The notes under the pieces: generated by a model
Databases searched by the model: none
What the model was told of the DNA's origin: nothing
Seen by the model: only the letters and a program-made list of their open reading frames with translations
Shown: one piece after another, positions 12,522-24,864 of the stretch
Position numbering within the stretch: the stretch's first letter is position 1
Layout: every line of letters starts with the position of its first letter
Assembly (NCBI GenBank): GCA_019096155.1
Contig: JAHCVI010000001.1
Span: forward strand, 8,866,001 to 8,930,000
DNA length: 64,000 nt
Source: Staphylotrichum longicolle
Taxonomy: Eukaryota > Ascomycota > Sordariomycetes > Sordariales > Chaetomiaceae
Direction of reading: 5' to 3'
Translations under genes and position numbers: made by a program

Positions 12522-13917
12522 GGCTCCTGTCAGCGCCGTAATGGCTGCAAGTGATGGCCGGTTGAAGCGGGTTGGATTGGTCGTGCCGGTGGTTGACGGC
12601 GGCCGACTTCCGATCTCGAGGCGTTAAATGTCGGGAGTGAAGATGTCCGCGCCGTCAGCCGATGCTTCCGACACACAAAAATGGGATGGTCGGATAGAGC
12701 TTTACACAAAATAGCGTTTGCTCGGGTGTGTTTTACGTTAAAATAGTCTGTAAAAGACTTGGTTTTCTGTAAACGCTCAGGCCTTCTAAAGTGCCCAAGT
12801 GAATTGCTGGGCACACAAGGTTCCGGGATCCGATGCCAAGCAGGGGTCGACAACAGCTCGAGCCTGACAATGTGATTGACTCGGTACCATGGATGAAATA
12901 CGCTCCGTGCATTTCGACTTCGTCAGTTTTGTACTTCATTGCGATATCTAAGGTACCTTAGGATCCAATGTGATCACTGGTCAGTGCTCTAGAAATTCAG
13001 AGGTAACAATACACCGATACCATCTCAGGCCCACTCAACAACCCGCAGCATCGACGTCACATCACAGCTCAATCATCATCAACGAAACGCAACCCGCCAA
13101 CTCAGCCTCCAAGACAAACCCATATTAGACAATTACATGCAGTACGTCATGTGTGTATAGCTAAGCCCTTCCCCCACCCTCTTCCTGCTCATATTCCCCC
13201 CTTCCCAAAACGAAGCACAAAGAACAAGCAAGAAAAGAAAAAACAAAGCACCAAACAAACTTGGTATCTCCTCCGCTGCACCGCAGAATCGACCAGCCGG
13301 CCACAGCAGCAACGCTCCCCCCCCTCCAAGAAGTTTAAGGAATCAATCTTCAAACAGAGCCAGAGAGAGAGAGACAGACAGACAGACAAACAAACAGAAA
13401 ACACCAAGATCAAACCCCGACATCGAATCAATCCAACCCGCGTTCTTCTTTTGTAGATGAGACAACACACGACATGATCCCGCCAAGTCCAGTCGATTCC
13501 TCTTCTCGTTCATGCACATGACACGACGTTTGGCATGGCACGGCCATGCCGGCTCGTAGGCTCGCTTGCTTGCTCGCTCGCTCAATAGAAATCGTACACA
13601 GGTCGTAGTAGGTAGGGTAGGTAAGTAAGGTCGTCGGCAGTCAAGGTGAGAGATCGTGGTGGGAAGCGAGGAATCACCTCCATCCTCTGGTGCGGGGGAA
13701 AAAAATGTGGGGAGAAAAGAAGGGTAAAGAAAGAGCCCTGAAAAAAGCAGAATTCAAAACGACGGAGTGGTATCTTTGCTAGTGAAGAAACAACACCAAA
13801 GGGGTATGTGGTGTGGTATGGTATGATGAACGAAAGCGTCTCCGAAAAACGGAACACATAAGGTATCCAGGAAAAAAAGAAGTAAGGACTGAAACTCAGT
13901 AAACAGCGGCTTCAGCC
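12522..13917. other. Spacer between the two minus-strand genes
   Basis: This holds the promoter side of the transcription factor gene and the 3' side of the RhoGAP gene. CT- and GA-rich tracts occur near 13364-13400 (GAGA/GACA repeats) and a palindromic TAAGGTACCTTA at 12951-12962. I see no gene. Confidence 0.5.
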
Positions 13918-16900
13918 CTAGTACTGAGCCTCCTCCCGGAGCCGGCTCTTGGACGGCTGCTGGCTGAGGGTGCCCATAAACATGGCGCTCTCGCGCGGCT
14001 CCTGTACGGCTGCTCGTACGGCGCTGGCGCCAGGCCGTTCTCATAAAGCGGCCGGTCGTACCCTGGGCTGGCCTTGTGTTGTTGCCCGACCGCGTGCGCC
14101 GCCTGACTGGGGTCGAAGCCCGGCGGCATGGCAAACCCGCCCTCGTATGCTGGTCTCATCGGAGCGTGACCGGCCGCGTGGTTTGGGGATGGCGAGTCGT
14201 AGATGATCTGCCGCTGCGGGGGCGGAGTTGGCGTGCTTCGCGAATGAAGCGTTGCCGCGTTCATCTGCGCCATCTGCTGCATCGACATCGGCGGCGGCGT
14301 GGGCGTGCCACGGTTACCCTGCGCGTCGAGGGACTCCATCAGGCGCTGCCTGTGAGGGGAATCGCTGTGGGACGTCGAAGGCCGGCCGTCCGACGGGCGC
14401 CGTTCTTGGAAGGAGGCGGGAAGCGATGGACGGCGCTCTTGTGGGTACTCGGGCTCCGTCAGGGGAAGCTCGTACTCGGATGGGTCAATCCCGAAGATGG
14501 GCTCGTAGTTTTGCAGGAACGTGGCAAACACCGGCGCCGGGATGTTGAGAGTGGGCGAGAAGACGATGCGACCGTTGCGCACCGTCATCTTGTTGACGTC
14601 CGAATGATCAATGATCTTGATCAGGAAGGCGATCAAATACTTGAGAAGGGCCGCGTTGGCCTGAGGGAGACGCTCAACGAGCTCGGCGAGCGCAGCCAGC
14701 TTCTCCTTCTGGTCCGGCATCTCAATCGTAGCGATGAACTGCGTGCGCAGGTCGTTGGTCAGAATCGTGCTCGGCAGCTCGCGGAGGTACATCTTGAGCA
14801 ACGAGGCAATCGCGTGGATGTCATAGTACTGCTCATCGGTGAGCAGGTTGATATCACCCTCATTGTTGAACCGTTCCCTGAGCTGCTTGATGACCAGACT
14901 CGACCCGCTGAGACGGAAGATGCCCTCCTCGAAGATGGCATTCTTCGTGTCGAGGTATTGGATGCATCGGTAGACGACAGCGGGAAGCGGGACATTGACA
15001 TCGGTAGGCGCATTGAATCGGACAGCCTCCGCCAGCGTCGCTCCAAACGCTTGTCGAATGGGTCCGTGGTACTGATTCGTCGGCTGCGAGTTTCCGCTCT
15101 CGCTTCCAAACAGCGAGTCCTGGCCGTCGCTCGAGGTTCTGGTCTTCGGCCCAAACCCAAAGAAGCTGCGCTTCCGCGCCTTCTTCTCCTCCTGTGTCGG
15201 CGGCGTGAGACCCATGCCCAGCTTGCTGCCCCACGACTCGGAGTGCGAAATGACTTGGGGGTCGCGCGGCGCAGAAATGGTGTACGAAGACGTGGTCGAC
15301 TGGCTGTGCGTCGACTCGTGGTCCTGCTGCAGCCCGGATTGCTTGCCTTTGATCGGTACCCCATGCGGGACATCGCCCTGCTTGGTGGCTTCATAGCTCA
15401 CTCCAATCAGGCTCTCATCCGCAGGAGGTCCCTGCTGCTGCTGATGCTGCTTCCCCTGACCATGCGCCTTCTTCTTGCCATTGCCGCGGTCGGCTCGATC
15501 GTGGGCGTGATCTTTCTTGGAGTGCTCTTCCTCCTCCGGATCCCTGTAGTCGATCCACCGGAGTAACGTCTCCACCCATTGATCGCGCTCTCTGTCGCTC
15601 TCTGCGCACAAGACGTGTTTCGTCATGCTGTTGGGGTCTTTCTTCTTGGGTTCCAGGATCAAAAAGGCGTGCCGGTACTGGTTATCACCCTCCTCGGCCG
15701 GATGGCCCTGGGCGGGCGATCCATCGTTGGTGTGGTGGGCCTGCTTGCCGATTTGGGCTCTCTGCAGTTTGATGGTGCCCAAATGTGCGCCGCCAGGGGT
15801 CTCGTAATATTTCAGAAGAGGTCCGTCGAGGACAAAGTAGCGAGCCTTCCACCCTCCAAAGTTCTTGCCACGCTTCGTCAGATAGCCGTTGCGGAACGGC
15901 CGGCCTCCCGGCCCGAGTCTCTGCGACTCGGCATTGTATTCAGCAGGTGAGCTCCCGGTCTCATCCGCGTTGGGTGGAAGCGTGCTCGTGGACAGGTACT
16001 TGCAGAGCTCAAGCGCCGTGGGAAGATCCAGGGGCGTGTTGAGCAGCTCGTCCAGGTACTGGTTGAGCGCAATACGTCGGGCGTCAAGTTTCGCCGGCGC
16101 ATGTCCACTGAAAAGGGACCGATCCGGCGTCCTCGCAGTGAAGGCGGGGCACTGCTTCAGCCGCTGGTCCAATTTCGCGAGCGAAGCGGAATCTTTCTCG
16201 ATTCGCCAGAGCTCTCCGCCATCGGCTCTTGAATACACGGCCAGAGTAAAGACCGGGTCTTCCTCCAACTGTGTCAACGAGATCAGGCTAGCTCGAGACG
16301 GCTTCATACGAGACGACGCGACCTTGATATCGATGGACGGAAGTGCGTTGGGGGGCAGTAGCAGGTCAGGATACTCCTCTGTCACGAAACCCTTATAGAC
16401 CTTGGTCCGCTCGACCGGGCTATCCGTGCTAGATTTTGTCGGGCTCGGGGCGGCATACCCTTGGTCTCCCTGCTTGATGATGTTGAGTGGCCTAGGGGAC
16501 TTCAGCACCAAGGGGTCTCCTGCAGGGGAAGGCGTCTGGAGCGGAGTATTGAGTGGTAGCGGAATAGGGGCCCGCGGGGGCCGTGGGGATAATGGGACGC
16601 CAGGGAAGTTGGCGACTCCCAGAGGGGAGAGCGGGGGAGAATTGACCGGAGACATCAGAGCCGTAGGCCTCGGGCTTGACGGAAGGCCCGGGCTCAGCAA
16701 TGCTGCGACGGGCGCGCGGGAATCCGGGGCGCCGTTCAGGACGCCTGCAAGAGACGCAGGCTCTCGCGGAGGGAGCACCTTGGTTGTCTGCACCAACCTA
16801 GGACTGGCGGGCATCTCGCTCGGAATCGCCTCGGCCTTTTCCGTCGCCTTTCGACTGGTGCTCTTCTTGCTCTTTTTGGACAGGCTGCGAATCTCGGCCT

Positions 16901-18721
16901 CCTCTCTTGCCAGAATCTCCCGCTCGCGCTCGTCCTCCTGCCGGGTCCTCCTACGTCCTCTCCTCTCGTCGGGACTCATCTCGTCTACCTCGAGAATGTG
17001 GTCGTAGTCGGTGTCCGTCTCGGGATCTTCCTCCGGGGCAAGAGTGGGCTTCGGCTTCGCGTTCTTCAGATGCAGAGGCGCCGGTGGAGGCTTTCGCGGA
17101 GGGGGAGCGGGAGGTGGGGGGAACTTCGAAGCACCTTCATCTGGTCTCGGTGAGCGGTCTGGCAGCCCGACCGGGGGTTGTGGCGGAGGCATGCGTGGTG
17201 GCTCGCGCGGCGCGGTCCGAGAGGGCGGTAGACTCATGTGGATGGGAATTTCCTTGGCCTCCTCTGCCCGCTTTGAGGCAGCCTCGGCCTGCCGCTCCTG
17301 CTCTTCATGGTCGAACTGGTCGAGTGCGTGCTCGCTCGGTTTCGGCATCGAGTGCGAAGGGTCGAGAATCTCACGGACAGTCGACCGGACTGCATTGGCT
17401 GTGGCCTGGTCCGCGGGAGGGGTGATCGGATAGGGCGCCAGAGAGACATCGATGGGCGAGTGCTTGTGGCTGTCCGAGTCTAGGGTCGTGGGTGATAATG
17501 GAATCTCCAAGACGCGTTCTTTAGGTGATGAGGCAACAGCTTCGGAGCTGTTCTTGCCCGCTGCTTGTGTGTTCGGCACAGATACCGAGAGCGCCGAGGT
17601 CCCTTCGGTCCCTTCCAGAACTTCCTTCAACTTCTTCCTGTACTTCTCCTTGTCCTTCAACGCCCGCTCGAGATCCTTGTTAAGACCCAAAATCATAGCC
17701 CTCTGTTTGTCCACCAGCCTCCAGAGCTGGGCATTTTGTTGGGACTGCGCCTGCTTCTCTTTGAGTAGATATTGGATGACGGCTTCGGCGCTGCCGGCCG
17801 TCTTGATTAGGTTCGCGATCTCGGTGTTTGCGACGGTGCCGTCCTGAGACGCCTTGTTGAGGCTTGACCTTGTCGATATGGCTGAAATCGCCGAATCGAT
17901 CGACGAGTTCCTTGGCGGGTTCTTCACGGACTCTGCCCGCGCGCTCGCTGGGCCAGCCATGGTCGAGGACTGGCTTAGAGGAGAGCCCGCTAGGGGCGGC
18001 TGGGCGGCGACGAGGGGATCGGAGACGCTGCGATTTTCATTCGGGAAGCGAAGCGAGCGAGGAGACGGAGCCGGTCTGGTAGGCAAGCAGACTGTTAGCA
18101 CAGGCGTCCGGCGCAGAGACAGAAGCGGGCATGCCGCCGAGAACGTACCCAGGGCTTCTCTCCTCGGGCGTGGTGGTGCCTGAGGAATCGCTGTTGTAGT
18201 ATGTCTTCTCGGATGCCTGCGAGGGGCGGTCCTCCGCGGCTGCGGTGGTCACGATGCGTGGGACGGCGGCAGACGAAGGGCCAGGGAACGACGAGTCCAT
18301 GGAGAGGGGGCTGGCGGGTACCCGTCTCGACCTAGAAGCGGACAAAGAGATTGGATCAGCACTGTGGACACGGCATCTGGAGGCACGAGTCGGTTCGTTG
18401 CACCACAGCGCAATGCCTGGCGGGACTGGGTCTTTTGGGCACCGTCGACCCGCAAGCAAAAGTGTGCAACCACGGCGCCCAACAGAGAGTGCAGAGCGTC
18501 CCAAGCAGGGCCCAACTACGAGTCAGGAACAGGGAAAGGCGACGAGGGCAACACGAAGCCAATCAGCAGCGTGGGGCCGGGGGAGAGCAAATAGAGGGAC
18601 GGACGGGAGACCCGTACCTCGAGCCTGCGGCGTTGGAGGGCGTTGGCAGCGGGCTATTGGCCGCGTAGAGGACCTGCTGTGTTCTCCCGATCGTAGGGCT
18701 GTCCTGGAACGACGAGTCCAT
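13918..18721 (-). CDS. BEM3: Bem3-type Rho GTPase-activating protein (PX-PH-RhoGAP)
   Basis: Stimulates GTP hydrolysis by Cdc42/Rho-type GTPases and so limits polarised growth; its PX and PH domains bind membrane phosphoinositides. The spliced protein is about 1,480 residues: a coiled coil near 135-190 (AQLWRLVDKQRAMILGLNKD), a long Pro/Ser-rich linker, PX near 670-800, PH near 820-940 (RNGYLTKRGKNFGGWKARYF) and RhoGAP near 1105-1295 (EEGIFRLSGSS with the arginine finger, then LLKMYLRELPSTILT). Exons are 18618-18721, 18149-18331 and 13918-18075; introns 18332-18617 (GTACGG, TTCTAG) and 18076-18148 (GTACGT, GCTAAC, ACCAG) preserve frame. The ATG at 18721 is preferred to the one at 18300 because the splice keeps it in frame. 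Near 14005, in CCGCGCGAGAG, the frame must slip (one base missing or CG extra) to reach the tail ESAMFMGTLSQQPSKSRL ending at 13918; unshifted reading ends at 13896. Confidence 0.85.
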
Positions 18722-21700
18722 AGGAAAGTGAGCCCGGGGTTCGGGCCGCAGAGGGCGGGCGAGGGACGGCGGTGGTCAGCCAGGCCGGGCGGTGGTTGAG
18801 GCCGCGACAGGGAATCCGCAATCGCAATGCGGCAGACTGGTGGAGGAGGCCTGGGGCCCTGGGGGTCGTGGGCGAAAGGGGGGCGGCAGATTAAGCAGGA
18901 CAGGCCGCTGAGGTTTCGAGATCCCTGGGTGACCCCAACTGACGTCGCATCGAGAATCAACTTTACGCGTGCAGCGGGTGCATCGGTGCAGCCACAGCCA
19001 AGGGAGCGAGGGTGGCCGTTCAACGACTCTGTACTGTGTAGCACCGAGTGGGGAGGCGGCGGCGGCGACAGACAACAGACAACAGACGACAAAAAAGTCA
19101 AACAACTCAAGAAAGGGCAACCACAGTCAATGTCGCGGTCGGGATTCTCTTGCATTCAATGGATCCCCAGGATTCCAGGAAAGGGCCGGAATTATGGGTC
19201 TCGTGGGACAGGACAATTTTAAACAGCAGTGCACGCACCCACGGCGCTAAGACAGAGTTTGGAAAGGCCGGCTCAGCCAGGTCCCTAATAAACCTGCAGG
19301 TGCATCCGCAAGCAGCTCGACGGTTGAGACGAAGGAGAGCCGGGGCAAAATTGAGCTGCGCGTGCACGATGCCCAAGGGTAGCCTCTGACACCTCGGGAC
19401 TGGCTGGCTGCGAGTCGTTTGTGATCCGGTGCCTTGTGTCTGGCTGACAGGAGGTCTCCGTCTGATGCTCGGGCATGGCACACGCTGCAGTGCGATCTGG
19501 GGCAGCCGAGACGAGAGGGAAGGCCCCGTTCTGCGGTCGCGGTCCAGACACGGGCTTGCAAATTGGAGGCGCTGTCTGAGCCGGGCCCACCCACCATCGC
19601 TTGCCCCTAAGTCCCGATCCCCACGCCCAGGAGAGGAGGACAAGGGAGAAAGCGCGAGCCATCGCTCGCCTGGTCCTCCAGTACACCACGAAGCGGGGAA
19701 AATGCTTCTTCAGGCGGCGGCCAACATGGCTGCAATGGGGGAAGTCTCCGGCAATGTTATCCTGCGATGCAGGTGATTCATCAGCAAATTTGAACTTATC
19801 TCGACCCCTTGCGGTTTCTCAGAGTCGGCCATCCTCTTTTCCCCCAGCAACGCACCCTCGTGTCAGCACTACTCCGTGCTAACAGATGTCATCTCGTTTG
19901 CCTCCCAACTGATACACAGGCTCCTGAAACAAGCTCTCCCGTTGCGGAGAGCCCTTTGTTCTGGTATTTACCCGGGTTGCAATCGTCGTTTTCAGGGCTC
20001 GAGGCCGGGCCAGCGAGTCTATCCAAACGACCGCCAGCCCTTTAATGTCGGACTGATGGCAGTTTGAGATGGTCGTCGAGTGCTGGTTCCTCGCACGCAG
20101 CAGTTGCGCCTTGTTAGAATAGATACAAGCGGTTCACGCTCCAAAGTGCGGGTCCCCTGCAGGCCAAGTCCTCAGGTGCCGAGGCTTGCTTTCTTGTCCG
20201 TGCCAAAGTGAGATTTGTGTGCTCCTTGTGCGAGCGCTGTCCAAACCATCTTGTGCTTGAAAGCCAGCGGCTCTTGAGTAGAAAACCATGGGGGGATCAA
20301 TGAGACACATACCCATGCCAACCCCATCTGCGCCTCTCTGGCCAGTTGCCAGAGCCGTTTTCATGTGTCGCTGTCAATCGCGGGGAAACGTTCGTGGGAA
20401 CTCCACACGGCCCCCACGGCACTGCGGGTCTACAGTTGCAGTAGCGATTTGTAGCATGCAGGGGCAATAACGTTACAGCCGCCTCTGCAAATAAACGTGA
20501 AGGCGCATTGCAGGCGGTTGTCGGCAGGCAGAGAACAGTCTCGATTTCACTAAGACACACTGAACACAGAACACAGGCCCCGATTTCTGAAGGACCCCTC
20601 CAGATGGGGACGGCAGAACTGCATGCAGGAACCCGCGGGAGCATGCGAGCGAAACAGGGCAACTTTCAAACCACACGCAGGACTCATGTGATTGTCTCTT
20701 CGTATTGCTGCGCCTGAGAGTCGGCGTCCTGGACCCAAATCCGCATCTTGCATCTCGGGTCGGACAGACGCTTGCCCTCATCAGGTCTCAATAAGAGAGG
20801 GAACAACAGCGCGCATGCGATGGCTCGGGGATGGCCACGGCTGCTCCTCTCGCCGCCGCAACATCGCCTGCCATCCCATCTCGAGCCCATCGAGCCCATG
20901 TAACGCCGACGACGTCTGACCAAAAGTCGCCCCTCCATCGAAACTCCGTCCCGAGCCATCGTCCCACAACGGAGGTTTCCTCCGATCCGCAACTGCCGGA
21001 GCCGAAATGAGGGTTGGATCCCATTTCACAAGCCACCAATCGAGCCACTGGCCTTCACCACACGCCGCAACTGAAATCTTGCTGCGCTGCGCTGGTAAAG
21101 AGCGGTGTGACGGCGAACAATTACGAGACCGGGCTCCTGACCTGGGAAACATTTCCTGATCGCTCTCGCACACCTTCGATCAGCCTCGATCAGCCATTCA
21201 GAGATTGCCAATCCCGTCAGGGGTTTCCCCAGCTCGCCCAGCTGAGGGAATTGGAGAAGCGCAACCATCGCAACCTCGAGGCCCGCCCGGTGGGAAGGAT
21301 ATCGGGGTTGATTGGACCCTCCGCAACGAACGGGTCCAAGAGATGCGCCAATGCAAGTCATCGCCCGGCGCTCCGCATTCTGTTGCCATGTTCCTCGCGT
21401 GGGCGAAAGTGCCATCCGCGGCCCGTGATTGGGTTGCATGTCGCGGCTGGGCGACCCCTGAAATCCCCTGAGAAGGCTTGCTGGCGTCCCGCATCTCAGG
21501 TCGGCACGGGATTTGACCGCCCAGCCTCAGCCAGCCAGCCAGCCACCATCGCCACAGATCTTCTCGTTCATTTCCAGGCTCAGACAAAGATCTGCCGTGT
21601 CTGTGGGTTGAAGGAAAAGGCCAAGACAAGAACAGAAAGTTGTTCCTTGGCTCTGTTGTCGACGCGGCCACTGCCTTCGGCTTCACTGGTCCGAAACGTT

Positions 21701-23658
21701 CCGGCGGGCGGAATGGTCAGCCAAGAAACACAGGGACTTGCAGCGATCTTCAGGGTCGAAGACGTCACGGTTTCAAGTGGGCTCCCGTCGCTGCTTTTTA
21801 TAATCCGGGGTCTTCCAGAAGGTCACCAGGCCACCTCCGGAAACCCAAACCCGTGCAACAGGCCGACCCGGGTTGGCCGTGTCCGGACCATGAGCCTTTT
21901 CGTCGTCTGAACTTTACATCGCCGCGGGCCCTTCGGGATGGTCTGGTCTCCTGCCATGGAGTTGTGACCCGCTGTCGTCGCCCGGCTCGACTTGGCGAGT
22001 ACTGGGATTGAGTTCTACCGGGTCAAACAACATCAAAGGATGAAGAATACAGACAATGTAGAACTGCTTACTTGAAACAGCCCACCACCACGCCTTGATG
22101 GTGAGCCGCCACGTGATAACGTCGTGTGAGCACTCTGCAAACGTCAAAACGGTCGCGTGCCTCGCCGCCCTGTCACTTGAGCCCGTCCTGGCAGCAACAA
22201 CAACAACAAGGGCATCGCCTCTTGCATTTTTGGATTGGCTGCGCCGTGCTGGCAGTAGCTTGCCCGGGCTGGCGGTGTCGCCGCTTTGACACACCAACAA
22301 GCTCCCCTTGCCGCATTCATGCTGGGTGGACTGACTCCCCACACAAATCTAGATCTCCGCCCGTCAGAGATCTTGTGTAGCCTTCTGCGGTCATCATGCA
22401 TCCCTCGGCCTCTCCCAGTAGCAAACAAGGACCAGCCTGGCCGTGAACGTGGCGAGACTGGGCCGTTTGTGGGTTACACAAACCTTAAGTAGAGCTCGGC
22501 GGCGTCAAACACCGCCCGTGCCGCATCAGAAACACAAGAGGTTATTTCCAAGTTTGTGCTGTCCCGTTTCTGGGATGTGAATCTGCTCTCACACCTACCT
22601 CTGGATTTCACGACCTCTTGCTGCCATTTCCGTGCAGATGACATGCTCATTTTTGGGGCCAACAGCAACAGACGCCGGGTGTCAGCAACATGTTGGCTGT
22701 GAAGGGAAGCACTTCTGCGGGTTGGGGGCATCTGAAACAGGCTCGATGAAGACGGGCCAAGTCTCAGGGGCGGTTTCATCCGGAGCAACCAAGAGCAGAT
22801 CGGCAAAAGGAGTTGCCGGCTGGGGGACGCGATGCTTCAGACGACGACGGGCTGTCACGATGCGTAGATGTCGGGCAACAAAATAAAAATAACAAAAGCA
22901 AAGAAATAGGGCAAGAATTCGAGCTCGGTACCGGCTGTCCATGTCGGGATTTTTCGTCGATGATGGGCGGGGTTTGAGGGACAAGGTCTGAAGGGACGCA
23001 GCGTCACCACCTCACAGCCAGGAGACGCTAAGTCTTCGAAACAATTTGAGCATTGCGGTCAATACTAGGTTGTCATGGCTACCGTACTTCAGAAGCAAGG
23101 TTGTGTGGCTCTTCTCTCTCCCTTTGTCAAAACAAACCCCTAATTTTTTCGTTCAGAGGTTCAGTGATCACAAGAAGGGACACCTGGCTGTCTTGATCTA
23201 GTTTTAGACTCCATTCTAAGTAAATCTTCTGGTATAACCATCCACTTATTCGAGTACTTTCGATGGTAGACGAGTGAGATACGGGTTGTTAATGTCCCAT
23301 AGAGAGATGGCAGATTGCTCTGGAAGGCGCAAACCTGTGTCCACCCCCTAACAATAACCAAGGGCGTCAAGCTCTTTCCCCTCTCTCGTCTCAACACATC
23401 GGAAGGAGTTGGCAAGTCACAAAAGCGCAAATGCTTCCGACATTTCTTTCGGCAAAGAAGCCGCTGCTGGAATCCGGTATTGACTCCGGCACTCATTGCA
23501 CATCATACTGTTTTGGAGCCTCGCATTGCCTTACCATCCTTTGACGACTTGGCTATTCCGAGCAGCTCATTCCTGCATTTTCCATTCGACTTCTCACCCC
23601 GGTCACAGCACAGCCTTGAAATAATCCTTTCAACATAACCAGACAGTTGAGCGGCAAT
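18722..23658. other. Gene-poor region of about 4.9 kb
   Basis: No domain-bearing frame or convincing exon-intron structure on either strand. The left end is the promoter of the RhoGAP gene. Composition is GC-rich and non-repetitive, unlike the purine-rich island at 33-41 kb, so this is probably unique intergenic DNA, possibly with a long untranslated or noncoding transcript (inference). The only distinct item is the polylinker-like string at 22915. Confidence 0.45.
22915..22932. other. 18-base match to a pUC/M13-type polylinker (EcoRI-SacI-KpnI)
   Basis: Three adjoining restriction sites, GAATTC, GAGCTC and GGTACC, overlap exactly as in the pUC18/19 multiple cloning site. The next bases (GGCTGTCC) no longer match the SmaI/BamHI part of that polylinker. 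The flanks look like ordinary genomic DNA. It could be chance, a cloning scar or an assembly join through a vector-containing read. Confidence 0.4.
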
Positions 23659-24440
23659 ATGGAGGCGGGCAGCTCTCTGATGGAGTTGGATATGCCTATT
23701 CTTTGGACCGATCGGGTCTGGGCCGGCGATCCTGACGGGGACATGGTTCTCGACTACCGGGGCTACAGGTTCAAGGTCAAGAAGGACGTTGTCTGTGGCT
23801 AGCTGCCACGGACGGAGGCAGCCAAGATCAAGACAGAACCTGTGAGTGCGCCGTACGTTAGTTGCGCCGCTTCCCCTGACACGGGCTCAGGGTTCCCTTG
23901 TCGTTTTCCACTATCCCGCCTGTACTGCCGTCCGCCCAAGAGTCTTTACTGCGCTCTTGGAATTTCTACACACGAGCGGTAAGCCCACCTCCCTGAGCAC
24001 TGCCCCATATGCACCAGTATCTAACATCCCGCCCAGAATTCCCACGCCAGATCTGGGAAGATCAGCCTTCCTTCCTGACCTATGTGGAGATTTACTTTCT
24101 CGCCGAGCGCTTCGGCATCCGCCACTTGCAGGCGAGCATGGTGAAGAGCGTCGAGGACCTCTCGTGGCACATTCTGACGCTGAGAGAATACCACTGCTCG
24201 CACTGCCTGCTCTCCCTACGGGATGTTCACCGGCAGGAATCGCAGCATCTGACCTCGTTTCTCCATGCCATCCGGGCTGTCGAAGAGCGGAAGTGGAGCG
24301 CCAAGATCGTCAAGGCCATGTACGACGCGGGCGACCGCATGAAGGCCCAGCTGATGAGGCTACCGGACTTTCGTGAGTTTGTGGAACGGTTTTCGATGGG
24401 AAGGAACTTTGCGCGGGCCATTGGGGTGCACCGGCTGTGA
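23659..24440 (+). pseudogene. BTB/POZ protein gene interrupted by an in-frame TAG
   Basis: The product would be a BTB/POZ protein of about 224 residues, of the small single-domain kind common in filamentous fungi; function unknown. Exons are 23659-23841, 23891-23978 and 24037-24440; introns 23842-23890 (GTGAGT, CTGAC, CTCAG) and 23979-24036 (GTAAGC, CTAAC, CCCAG) keep frame. Motifs are DMVLDYRGYRFKVKKDVVCG, then RVFTALLEFLHTS, then PSFLTYVEIYFLAERFGIR, the usual order of the BTB core. Codon 48 (23800-23802) is TAG where Gln (CAG) would fit. The change C to T within CpA is the class made by repeat-induced point mutation, although the rest of the gene is not visibly mutated. A sequencing error, or a start further downstream that drops the BTB beginning, are alternatives. 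Everything after the stop remains open to 24440. Confidence 0.65.
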
Positions 24441-24864
24441 TGGTTTCGTTGGGGAATACCAGTAGGGGTTTATGATACGACAATTGACGGGCAAAGTAAA
24501 GTTATGGGTCTCCCTGTTGGGTTGGTCTGGGGTTGGTTGGGCTATTTCGCAGCAACGCAGTCTCTTGTCTATCGGTAGGAAGAATTCCACACCACGGTCT
24601 CTCGGTACAATATCGTCCGCAATCCCGAGTAAACTTGGAACTCAACGACGAAATCCAAGAGATGCATTATCTATGAACAACCAGTAGTGCCCGTATATTG
24701 CCACAGTTACCCAGTCCCCAAGTCTCATAAGTCGTTTCATACATACATTGAAGCAGTTCATAACACATATCATAACACATCATGAAAACCCCCCATCCTA
24801 TCCAACGCCATCTGTTCCAAATCCCAAAAACCTCAACACTCCACTTCAAAGCCCCTTCTTCCCA
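24441..24864. other. Convergent 3' spacer
   Basis: A short spacer between the broken BTB gene (+) and the Pro/Arg-rich gene (-), which point towards each other. Nothing recognisable beyond presumed 3' untranslated sequence. Confidence 0.4.

Noticed and set aside
12951..12962. Palindromic TAAGGTACCTTA as a possible operator
   Set aside because: AGGTACCT-type strings recur in several spacers of the window and are probably a common intergenic motif; no specific link to a gene.
21014..21910. Open frame of about 300 codons inside the 18.7-23.6 kb region
   Set aside because: No recognised motif, irregular composition, and equally long frames on the opposite strand; not sufficient to call a gene.
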